From assembly GCF_030272615.1 (NCBI RefSeq), contig NC_081406.1:236137922-236201921 (forward strand): DNA of 64,000 bases. The letters run 5' to 3'. This document shows, piece by piece, positions 35,701 to 46,538 of this stretch. The notes below the pieces were generated by a model. That model saw only the letters and a program-made list of their open reading frames with translations. It searched no databases and was not told the origin of the DNA. Position 1 is the stretch's first letter; each line of letters begins with the position of its first letter. Source of the DNA: Cryptomeria japonica (lineage: Eukaryota; Streptophyta; Pinopsida; Cupressales; Cupressaceae). A program made the translations under genes and the position numbers.

Positions 35701-36589
35701 TTTGGGATATAAAAAGAACATGAATTAGGCTGCATTAGATTAAATCATTTTTCATTTTCTTAAAGGAAAATAACTTTTTATTGTGTCTGGGGTATCTTTG
35801 ACTGGAGATTTCATCACCCCACAGAGGTACTTTGAATTGGCATGTGTTGGGGCTATCATCTCTCCCAGCGTACTCTCGAGCAGGTTTTTTGAGCCACTAT
35901 ATAAATATACTGGTCAGGCGGCTAGAGTGTTGAGTGAATTCCACATATGTGGGGGCCTTCCCTGCACCGATAAGCTCAATTAAAGTCTTAAGTGGCTTTC
36001 TCTAAGAATCCATAGTTGGATCGTGACCCCTCGAAACCTAATACTAAGAACCAAATTAGTTGCCAAAAATCCTACATTCAATGGTTTCGGGAGTGCGGAT
36101 CGTACCCCATAGATACCCTTCATGTACCTTACACTATGATATAGGAATCCCTCGACTAAAAGATCTTCGGATCTTTGGGGTAAGAGAGATTGGCATGCCT
36201 AAGAACTGTGTGCCATGGAGTGGAGCTAGTGCTACCAGACTCTCTATCTGTTCATTTTGTTTTCGTATTTTATTCTAAGGGCCTCACTGAATGGTGTCCA
36301 ATATCCAGCCTAAGACTGTTTTCCATGCTTTTTTATGTATCATTGTACTAGACCAGTATCGAGTCAGTCCCTTGGGCTATTTTAGGCCCTATCCCATGTA
36401 TCTCTGAATTTTCTGAGATTGTTTGAAAATTGAGTCAGTCAACTATACATACCTACCAGCAATTGTTCTCAGATTTGGAAAACTACAAAACATTGTCCCA
36501 CACACAAAGTTACAGAAAACAAAGTCCATTTTGAAACCAAAACTCAAAAGTCCTTACATACTTGTGACCATAGGCAGTGCCTTACATAG

Positions 36590-36890
36590 TCTTTTTCATA
36601 GTCCCAATCATGTCCTTATTATCGTCCTACGTATTTTTCATAGTCCCAATCATGTCCTTATTATCATCCTACGTCTTTTGCATGGTCCCAATCACATCCT
36701 TATTATCGTCCTACATCTTTTGCATGGTCCCAATCACATCCTCATTATCATCCTATATCTTTTGCATAGTCCCTCTTACATCCTCATTATCGTCCTACAT
36801 CTTTTGCATGGTCCCACTTATGTCCTCATTATCGCCTACTTCTTTTGCATAGTCCCACACACGTCCTCATTATCATCCTAAGTCTTTTGC
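36590..36890 (+). repeat. 42-bp tandem repeat, about seven units
   Basis: Units of CATAGTCCCAATCATGTCC-TTATTATCGTCCTACGTC-TTTTG. The length is a multiple of three, so two forward frames stay open across it. The resulting 14-residue hydrophobic repeats are probably artefacts. Confidence 0.9.
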
Positions 36891-37158
36891 ATTATCATCC
36901 ATATTAGTTACATAGTCCTACATTATCATCTACGTCTTCATCTAGACCTCATATACGTCTGTCTTAGTTCATCATCATTTGCACAATCATCCTATAAAAT
37001 CATACCCCAAATGTCCAAAACACAATAAGAGGATCAATCAAACTCAACCTCAACTCAAACAAGTTGGTCAAGTTAAATCAAACATTATCACATCCAGAGA
37101 AATGGAGAAAATATCTTGCATGTTGTGATCCTAGGTCCAAACCAAACTAGCAAACATC

Positions 37159-37965
37159 ATGGATTGGAATTATACATTTTGTAGGGAAGGTGGAGGATTC
37201 ATCCCTTCCATTCCTATTACATCGCCATCCATAGAAATATTAGCTCAGAAAATTAAAACTTTGCAACAACAAGTGACAGACATGGCTAGTCCGAACAACC
37301 ATAGGGGCTGGTTAGAAAACATGATGAGAGAAGTGATAGCCATGAGGGGATTAGTATCAAACCAACCTTCTAGTTCTTGTGAGACCATTCAAACATGCCA
37401 ACCTTCGTTCTTCAACAAAAGCATTCCTACCTCAATTCAACCAACATTAGAGTCATGTAACCCTCCTTTTTCTTTCAACCCACTACATCAATCATACCAA
37501 TCACATCAACCCAACATTCAAACCTTTTTCAACCAAATTCCAAATCAAAATTCATATCAACCCAACATTCAAACCTCATTCAACCAAAATCAAACCCATT
37601 TCAACCAAAGTCCAAATCAAAATTCATATCAACCCAACATTCAAACCTTGTTCAACCAGAATCACACCCTTTTCAACCAATGTCCAAATCAAAATGCATT
37701 CAACCAAAATCACACCCTTTTCAACCAATGTCCAAATCAAAATTCATTCAACCAAAATCAAACCTCATTCAACCAAAATCAAACCCCTTTCAACCAAAGT
37801 CCAAATCAAAATTCATTTAACCAAAATCAAACAACTTTCACCCAAAATCGAACATCTCTCACCCAAAATCAAATCCCTTTCAACCAAAGCCCAAATCAAC
37901 CATATCTATCCACCATTTCATTATCCCCTAATCACACAAAACCAATCCATGCCATCTCTATCTAA
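37159..37965 (+). CDS. Gln/Asn-rich gag-like ORF of the pol-less element (fossil)
   Basis: 268 codons. The start resembles a gag N terminus (a short helical stretch with ILAQKIKTLQQQVTDMA near residues 28-44, possibly coiled coil). From about residue 105 the protein is an array of Q/N/F/P-rich units (PNQNSYQPNIQTSFNQNQ and variants). There is no zinc knuckle. The frame overlapping its end at 37694-38404 is also rich in P, Q and D and could be the continuing gene product of an ancestor. It is the only sizeable protein candidate of the element. Confidence 0.45.
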   Translation: MDWNYTFCREGGGFIPSIPITSPSIEILAQKIKTLQQQVTDMASPNNHRGWLENMMREVIAMRGLVSNQPSSSCETIQTCQPSFFNKSIPTSIQPTLESCNPPFSFNPLHQSYQSHQPNIQTFFNQIPNQNSYQPNIQTSFNQNQTHFNQSPNQNSYQPNIQTLFNQNHTLFNQCPNQNAFNQNHTLFNQCPNQNSFNQNQTSFNQNQTPFNQSPNQNSFNQNQTTFTQNRTSLTQNQIPFNQSPNQPYLSTISLSPNHTKPIHAISI

Positions 37966-40134
37966 TAACACAACCTCCCAAGGCCTATCCATCGTACAAA
38001 ACCAATCCAATCCAAGTCATGATTTAGAGAGTCTCATTCAAAATCCTTTCTCATCAAATCAAAAGGTTGAAACATTCCAAGAATCTCCCATGAATATCCA
38101 AACTCCTTCCTCATGTCAAGATGATGATCCAAAATCAGAAGAAATGGACCCTGAAACAAATCAAGATCAAGAACAACCACTTCCATCCAACCCAATTTTT
38201 GATCAAGATCCCATTGACCAAGAATCTTATGATGATCCCCTTGCTCTTTTCTATTCCATTCATAATGACACCCTTCCATCTCAAGAACAAAGTGTCCTTT
38301 CAAGTCCCATCCAACATCCACCTCCTAAACAAAATCAAGACATCTCTTCCATCCTCCCTAATAATCCCTTTACAAACCAAGATCAAATCATACCTTTACC
38401 TTAATTTCCTAAACATGATCCTATTATTTCTCCAAATCCTAATCAAGGTCCCTCCATCCCTTCATCTCCATGTCATAATCTTCCATGTTCTTCACAAGAT
38501 TTCCTCTTAAATAAACTTGTCATTTCTCCTCATGATCCCAATCCCTATACACAAGTTATTCATAAACCCCTTATAAATCAAATCATGAATCCAGATCATA
38601 CTACACAGAACAACTTGTCAACAATTGTTTCATCATCTTGTTCAAGCACAATCGTAACACCAATTAATGAGATCAACACCTGGTTGACTTTGTCATCCTC
38701 TTCAAGTGCATCAATAAAAACAAGCATAACACCCGCTCATGTCACAACATTGAAACCAAAAATAATTTTCTCATACACTCACACTTGATAGATTGGGGGA
38801 AAGAGAATCTACCATAGTTGGATTTCCTTGAAAATGATAAGGCTATAGCTAAATTCATGGGTTCTAGAGCTAGATTTCCTTACGATGATCCACAAAATCC
38901 AAAAAATAAGAAAATCAACATTGGAGATGTTGAACATATACACTTAGTTGAGTCCTTATATCCTATTGGAAAATACATCTTTATCCGACTTTTCAAATAA
39001 AGACCAATGAACTACCTACACAAATATTGTACCTAAAGGGTTGTGTAGTTTAGGTTTTACTTTTCGCATTGCATATCATATCATTCAAAACATTGCATTA
39101 CAAATAGTTTCTTTTCAAATGCATCGCATTCTCAAAAACTCCAAATTTTCATATAGCAGCATCAATAAAACAAGGGTCATCGCCTTTCTTAGATATTCAG
39201 ACATGAAGTCTTTGGGGTTCTAAAGTCATTCATTCTCAACATTACCCTATGACAACATTTTACTTATGGTTGGGTAGTGATTTCACTATTTGAGACTTGG
39301 TAACCCACAATCTATCAATTGTTATATCTCAAACACAATAAATCTCTACATTCATTCTAGACACCTAGTTGATCATATGACTAGTGAAAAATCTAAAATT
39401 CTACTTCAGCACAGCTGTAATTGTCACACCTAAGTAAGTTTCATTACTTACAAGTCAAGGCAAGAAAATAAAACTAAAAAAGAGCTATGCCAAATATCCA
39501 TCTAAAGGCAAAAAGAGCAATGATACATAACTGAAATATCATGTATACAAATACGATAAAAAGCTTGACTATGGGAACATGCAAGTAACTCCATTAGAAC
39601 TATGAACGCCTATTGGCAATGGAGCAATATTTGAGAAATTATAGTCTATAACCTCGTCAGAGCTCTCAAGGTTTGCTGGCAGCGAGGCTCTATTCGGGAT
39701 GCTTTTGAAGTTAGAATAATCCACATAGCTAGTCATATAGGATGCTAAGGATCTTTAGTGAACACAAGAGCAAGAATTAACTCATCTGCACACACATGGG
39801 CAAAAGAAGATCAAAGTTTCAAGAACCAGTGGGGAAGTTTTCCGCATCTCCATTTGTAAATCCTAGTCACTAAGTGTGTTGAGCTAAATGTTCTGAAGGA
39901 CTTTAAAGATCGATTGACCACTTATCTATGAAATGTTTTTCACCTCTATTTCTATTGGTGTATTACAAACGCAAAAACAAACACAGTTAACCTTGTTTGA
40001 ATAGGAAAGGCATCTTCATCCTGCATGTTGCATTCACATAGGTCATGTAAAAAAATTCTTTATCTCCACATGCATTCTACAGATCATCATGTCATATGGG
40101 TCTGCACATTGGAAGCATAACTAAAAATATCCAA

Positions 40135-40376
40135 AAAATTAGATAAAGTTTTGAAAAAATCCAAAAAATCAGATAAAGTCTTGAAAAAATCCAAAAAGTC
40201 AGATAAAGTCCTGAAAAAATCCAAAAAATCAGATAAAGTCCTTAAAAAATCCAAAAAATCAGATAAAGTCTTGAAAAAATCCAAAAAATCAGATAAAGTC
40301 TTGAAAAAATCCAAAAAATTAGATAAAGTCCTGAAAAAATCCAAAAAATCAGATAAAGTCCTGAAAAAGTCCAAAA
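40135..40376 (+). repeat. 30-bp tandem repeat, eight units
   Basis: Units of AGATAAAGTCCTGAAAAAAT plus CCAAAAAATC, differing at one or two positions. Because 30 is a multiple of three, both strands stay open: plus gives KKSKKSDKVL repeats and minus gives LDFFRTLSDF repeats. Related single units with a changed spacing follow to about 40560. Confidence 0.97.
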
Positions 40377-41558
40377 AAAAACATTGAAAACCTCAAAATC
40401 AACCAAAAACATCCGTATAATGTCCTGAAAAAATATACCAAAAACATTCAAATACAATTCTGAAAAAATCAAACAAAAACATCCAAATACGATCCTGAAA
40501 AAACCAAACAAAAACATTAAAAAATCTACCTACATAATCCAAAAACATCGAAAAAGCTCTTGGAAAAGAACTAAAAATCGAAAATCAATCAATCAAAAAA
40601 CTTGCAATAACATGTCTTGTAAGAAACAAATACCCTAGCAGATATCTAGCAAACATTTCATACGAAGTTAACAAAGGATACGACTATCTAGTCAAACATC
40701 TGCAATCAACTGATCAAACTGTCTTATCAATCATATCATATCCATATCAAAGTGATCATTATCTTGTCTTAAACAAAAGAGGATACACTCGAAATCAGAC
40801 AGGTCAGTCTTAAACAGGGTCCACAACTTTCTGAGATCAAACATTATCAACCATCACATCAAACAATTGAGAATGAAGGCACAAGGTCAGTATAGCTGCT
40901 GAATTTTGTCTGGGTCAGTCTTTATCTTTTTATCATTTGGCGATAGATTATGTTCCTATGCTACTCAAGGATGTCCACAAGTGACTAGAGGAGCCATGAT
41001 GGGTATTATATTTTTCTTTGTTTGTTGCTTGTCTACTACGTGTTTGTTTCTTCAATGAGATATCTTTACATCTTGGTTCCTTATACCCTGATGTGCTAAG
41101 CTCCATTGTTCAATAATAAGGCTCAGTGATGAATATATATTGACCCAATAAAATATGTGACACAGGTTCGTGATTCATTCAATTTCATTCTCATTCTCAT
41201 CTCATTTTCTTATTGATAGTTTGTTGATTTCCCATCTTCTCTCTAAATCGTATTCTTTCTAAACATTGTTTTCTCATCATCTCTTTCTTAATCATTTTAT
41301 ATCATCTAACATTATTCTATTTCATCAATCTATTTTCTCATATTCTATCTTAATATCATCTTCACATCACCTATCTCTATCTCTAATCAACTAACCATTC
41401 TTCTATCTTTTATCTTACATTCTTCTTTTTTTGAGAGATCATTCATGTCTTTAGTGCACAAACAATCTCTTGAGGGGGCATTACACCCTAAGTATCATCA
41501 GGGCATATTGGGGCAGAATTTTTCGTTTTCTTTGAAACAATGTCATTTCGACATTGTC

Positions 41559-41573
41559 TCAAAGAGGGGCAAA
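41559..41573 (+). other. Polypurine tract of the pol-less element
   Basis: AAAGAGGGGCAAA directly before the 3' LTR. Confidence 0.8.
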
Positions 41574-43066
41574 TGTAGACACCTAAAAATGTCTCATTGA
41601 TCATGTACTAATTATTCCTCTAATTAGTTAAATAATTCTTTAATTCTTTAATTAAGTTAATTAATCTTATTCTTCTAATTTCATATTTCCTCATCATCTT
41701 ACTAATTATTCTATTTATTATTCTTTCATCATCTAATCATTTTTAACTATTTTCTTATATATTAATTATTTAATTAATTGTGATTAATTCCCCAATTTAA
41801 ATAATATTTATTATTTAAATAAACTAGTTATTCAATTTCTATCTCTCAATCATCTAATCATTCAACCCTCTTCTAAATATTAATTAAATATTTATTATTT
41901 AATTAATTGTGATTTATTTTCCTTAATTTAAATAATCTTTATTATTTAATTAAATTTAATTTCTAAATAATTAAATAGTTTCTTTAAATTATTTAATTAG
42001 CTAATTAATTATGTTTAATTCCCCAATTTAAATAATTTTTATTATTTAAATAAATTAATTCTCAATTTCTATCTCTAATCATCTAATCATTAACTCTCTT
42101 CTAAATATTTATTAAATATTTATTATTTAATTAATTATGAGTAAATAGTCTTTATTATTTAATTAAATTCCATTTCTAAATAATTAAATAGTTTCTTTAA
42201 ATTATTTAATTAGCTAATTAATTCTTCCAATTCCAAATCCCCAAATTCTAATTTCATTTAATTTCATATTCTTCTAATTTCTTCGAAATTTAAATACATG
42301 TGCATGATTTCAAAGCCAAATTGAAAATCAAAGTCAAGTTCTAAATATATTCAAATGCTAAATTGAATTAAATAAATTCACTTATTTGAATTAAAATCTC
42401 ATGCAAAGATTAAATTAATAATTTAAATCTAAATGCAAGAACATGCTAAATTAATTAATTAAATCATTTATCTCTCCAACTTCTATTTCCATCCTTTAGT
42501 TAGCTTGTTCTAAATTTAGCTCTCTATGTCATCTTCTTTATTTCCTCCAATCATTCTTTTTCTTCCTTCAGTTAACTCTTTCAACAGTTAGTTGACTCCT
42601 TTAATCTATTCAATCTATTGAGTTTGACTCCTACAATCAATAGTTCAACTATCAAATTGCATTTGAGCTCACCTGAGTTTACACCTCTTGATCATTTTGT
42701 TCCAGCTTTCAATCAATCTTCTCCAATTTTCTATAAATTGAGCATCCAATCTTCATTCTTAATCCCCCTCAATCTTTACTCTGAATCATGAACTTCGAAT
42801 CTTTGTGTCACTTGTAGGTTACCAATGCAATATCTGAGAGCCATCATACCACGAAGAGAAGAAGAGCAATGGAAGCAATATGCACATCTTCGAATAGGGA
42901 GTTTTATCTGAATTGATTTCATTCTTAATTCATGTTTTGCTTGATGATTGCATTATTTCATTGTCTAGTTTGTTAGATTTGTTAATTAGACAGGGATTTG
43001 TGATTTCCCTTGTGTTTCTAATTGATAGCTTTGTTTATTTGATTATGAATTCTAGCATGCATTACA
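41574..43066 (+). repeat. 3' LTR of the pol-less element
   Basis: 1,493 bases, nearly identical to 32945-34449 apart from scattered substitutions and a few short gaps. Confidence 0.93.
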
Positions 43067-44830
43067 GCCCCAACCAAAAACAAAAACTGGCCAAACTGAA
43101 CCCTTGAAAACTGCCAGCATCCAGCTTGTCCCTGATAAAAGCAAAAAGCATATGGATTTTCTAGGCTCCCTCAACCTTGAAGAGAGTGGGTTTTCTAAGG
43201 CTCCCACAACCTGAAACCATGGGTTTTTTAGAGGCTCCCATAACCTTTCTCTTGAGAACAAGTAGGGTAGCGCACAGAAAATTCTCTAGAATCACCACCT
43301 CCATAGGTGGGAAAGGAGAAAGACCATTAATAAGATTATTCGCAGCTCCCAAGCAACCAAGAAATAGGGCCTCCTCAAAGTTCCCACAACACCTCTAAGT
43401 CACAAACATAACACCCAACTCCACCTCAAAAGAAGAAAGGTAACCTCCAGCACCATCCACCTCAATACGAAGAACCTGGGAAATAGGAGGAAGCTAAGAA
43501 AGACACAAGAAGGCCAGCCACAAAGACAGAACGAGGGTGGAAAAAATATAGCAAAAAAAACCACACCCACCATAAACCAAACCTCTGGGTTTCTACCAGG
43601 ACTCGAGAACCTCTTGAAAATAATAAAATAGGGGGGAATGAAGGCAACCTCACCTAGAAATGTCAATTACAGTAGCTAGAAAGCTCTAAAAAACCATCTC
43701 CTTCCCTCTATAGGAAAGAGGACCACCTCAATAGGCTTGAAGAAAGCATAAACTAGCTGCCCAAAACCCCCATTCACTACCAAAAAGCACAACATTAGAT
43801 AGGCATGAAAGAAAAATAGAAAATCCTGAAGAGATTTCGAAACCCCAAAACTACTACATCCTCCCTTCCTCAGAACCCACAAAAGAGGAAAAGGACAAAA
43901 CCACCTCATCACTGAGGAAGGCCCTAAGACAAAAGATCACAGGTCACCTGCCCATCAACATCCAAAAACATGTGACATGAGAGAGCCCAATGTTGAGGAA
44001 CAAAGCAGAGCCCCCGCGGGAAAACCCACATCCATCTTCACAACTAGCTACGAAAGATTCAACAACCTCGCACCAGCTCTTGCCATTAAAAACCACAACA
44101 TCCATCTCCACCTCAATAGGAGAAAGGTTATTTCCAATATCCACAATCTCAACCTCAATAAAAGATAGGGCCACCTCAATAGGAATAATTGGAAATAACC
44201 TAAAATACTAGGATAAAAGTTACAAGACTAGGAATAGAAAGACACATAGGGTAAAACCAACAACAGTGCTTAAGGTCCCCTACAGCCCCAAAGCCCAAAA
44301 CCAAAATGGAAGGAAACCCACCAAAGCATCAATCAAAGGGGGAGAAAAACCTTTGGCTATAAAAACCACTCCACCTGGATCCCAAACACACCTATCGTAC
44401 CCACTCACGAGCATCGCATCCACGTCCACATTCGTAACTTCAACCACCTTTGCAACACCATCTTCCTTATAGGAAATCCTACTCGCTGTGGTGGAATAGA
44501 AAAAACCACCACCACGAACCCCGGCTGCAAAGAGAAAGTGATGGAACAACATACATGGGAAGCCACAACCATGAGGGGTCATCAATAAGCCAAGCACGAC
44601 CACCACAATCAATAGTCCCCATAAAAGAATAGCATGAACCAGCCAAAACAAGGGCTCCCACCATCCACAAAGCCTTCCAACCAAGCCACAAGGAATAAGA
44701 AACAAGGGTGGCCAACACACAGACCAACCGCCAACACTCCCCTCACCATCCGAATCCTCCTCACCATCTTCACCAGTAACTTCACCTCCAACCCTACTCT
44801 TCGTTGCTTCTCACGCGTGTAGCGTCATTT

Positions 44831-46538
44831 CAAATTTTTCCAAGCTTGTTTTATATATCAATAGCCTTATGTTACTTCTACATGTTACTAAATTTTGTGT
44901 TCATGTCAATCAATATAATCACAAATAAAAAATCTAAGCTAAAGTTCCTGTATCATATATATAGTCAAGTTGGGATTGAATAACCTATCTAACACTACAA
45001 TAGTATGTGTTATATATAATATTTAATACTTAGATTAAATGGTTTCTTTGATCATGATAATTAATAATCAATATCATAAATTAAATATAACTAAGATATT
45101 ACATTTGACTTCCTAAAGTATTGAACTACTCAATTATGTATTGAAATATTTAAATAATGGTGTACAAAGTAAATTCATGATTTCATGTATAGTTATTGGG
45201 ATTGATGTGGTGTTCAAGATATTCATGTGTATGGATCACTTGATTATCTTCTAATTTATTAATGTCTACTAAATTGATAAATTATAAACTCATAAATTAT
45301 ATAAGGTTAAAGTTTCTTGTAATAATTGGGTGTATTATTTGTATCTTATAGATGCAAATGGAAAGAAACAAATCCACTTATAGAGAATTAATTTGTTATC
45401 CTTCATTTTATACTAACTATTAATCTATTTAATGATGAATATCAAACATGTAGGTGAGTTGGCTTGGGATGTGGGTTTGCTCCCCGCAAGTCTCGGGTTC
45501 AACTCACTCCCAGTTTTAAGAGGGAGGACTACTTGCGGGCTATGGATCCTACTCTCTATTTGATTTTTATTTTTATTTATTTGATTAGGATTTGATATTT
45601 ATATCTTATACTCTCTATAAAAGGAAAACATAGTCTAAAATACTTAGGAATGAGATCTCCTTATACAGTGACTAATAGGATTCCAACACTTGATCCTTCA
45701 TTGTTGATGGAACAACCTAAGAGATTTTGGATCATCCAAAGTAAACATAAATCCATTAACAAATTCTATGATCAATGGGTGATTATCTATAAGGGTTGCA
45801 TTTTCTAGCTAATCTATTATTATTTGTCCTTTGATTTATTTCCTATCTTACACATTTTGTAATTCCGCTCTAATGTGCTCTTCTACATCCTTGCTTCTTT
45901 ATGTTTATTTGTATATGTTGCTATTATTGTCTAATTTACATTTGGATGTAAATCTATCTATGGTATTTTGATCTTACTATGGATGCTTCATTTTATTGCA
46001 GTGTATGGCCTTGAGTGCCTATCTTATACTTTGTTTGATATATGTGGTTCATGATTGTTCTAGATACTTCATGTGTTGGGTTGCCTTATGGTGATTTGTG
46101 ATTATGTAGTTTCATTGAGATATGTGATGGTATATTGTGTCTTTGATGATTATGATAAACTAATGTAGTGATTCAGAACTACCATATGTGAGATGCTAAT
46201 TTGATTAATGATTGGAATGTAACAAGTGATACTAACTTGATTGCTTGAATTAAAAGTAGTAAATTATGTTTATGTTATTTAATTATTTTAAAGAGATTAA
46301 ATCCTAATTAATAGAATTGATTATATTCATGTTAGACTCAATAGATGCTTTTGATGAAGATGATGTTATAATGCCAACCATTCATGGAATAATTATATGC
46401 TTATTGTTGTAATAAAATAATATTGATGTTAACTAGTGCAATAAATTAGATGAGATTATTATCATTGATATTTAATTGATCATTAGATGTGAAAAGGATG
46501 GTCAATTGCATCATTCGAATATATTAGAATGCATGCAA
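44831..46538. other. Spacer with a SINE-like insertion only
   Basis: 1.7 kb, AT-rich, no convincing frame; the tRNA-like sequence at 45452-45565 is the only feature seen. Confidence 0.45.
45452..45565 (+). mobile_element. SINE-like sequence with tRNA-type promoter boxes
   Basis: GTGAGTTGGCTTGGG resembles an A box, and CGGGTTCAACTCACTCCC, about 45 bases on, contains a good B box (GTTCAACTC). A short body follows and a TTTTATTTTTATTT end. Its composition differs from the AT-rich surroundings. It does not fold as a complete tRNA by eye. Confidence 0.45.

Larger units (their letters stand above)
32945..43066 (+). mobile_element. Large pol-less LTR element, tandem-repeat-rich (fossil)
   Basis: Two LTRs of about 1.5 kb (32945-34449 and 41574-43066, both TGTAGACACC...TTACA) flank 7.1 kb. 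A primer-binding site and a polypurine tract are present. No reverse transcriptase, integrase or protease was found, so it is a non-autonomous LARD-type element. It looks structurally whole. By eye the LTRs differ by only a few percent, so it is fairly young on the slow conifer clock. The flanking five bases are GTCCC and GCCCC, a near match. It sits in the unclassified repeat. The internal region holds a small basic ORF, a glutamine/asparagine-rich gag-like ORF and four tandem-repeat tracts. Confidence 0.92.
26080..44830 (-). mobile_element. Unclassified repeat in three pieces, host of two nested LTR elements
   Basis: Three pieces read as one sequence when the insertions are set aside: 26080-26228, 32642-32944 and 43067-44830. 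Read on the minus strand it ends GTAAGGGGTTTCAAGGCCCC and an A-rich tail, like the fragment at 1335-3090. It contains repeated phrases such as GGTTGTGGGAGCCTT-AGAAAACCC. The part at 43400-44800 is richer in C+G than its surroundings and open in several frames, but no domain is recognisable. It may be the 3' part of a LINE. Confidence 0.4.

Noticed and set aside
35783-36278. Two open frames (66 and 72 residues) inside the pol-less LTR element
   Set aside because: Short, in different frames, with no recognisable motif; not enough to call gag or pol.
36423-36881. Hydrophobic repeat ORFs across 36423-36881
   Set aside because: Two frames of a 42-bp tandem array stay open because 42 is divisible by three; no start context or family.
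40135-40376. CRISPR-like array
   Set aside because: The repeats are directly adjacent with no unique spacers, and the context is a plant LTR element.
40087-40517. LDFFRTLSDF and KKSKKSDKVL repeat ORFs
   Set aside because: Both strands are open across a 30-bp array, so openness is a property of the repeat and not evidence of a gene.
43052-44822. Many overlapping ORFs on both strands
   Set aside because: The region has fewer A+T and so fewer stops by chance; no domain or conserved phrase was found. Described only as part of an unclassified repeat.
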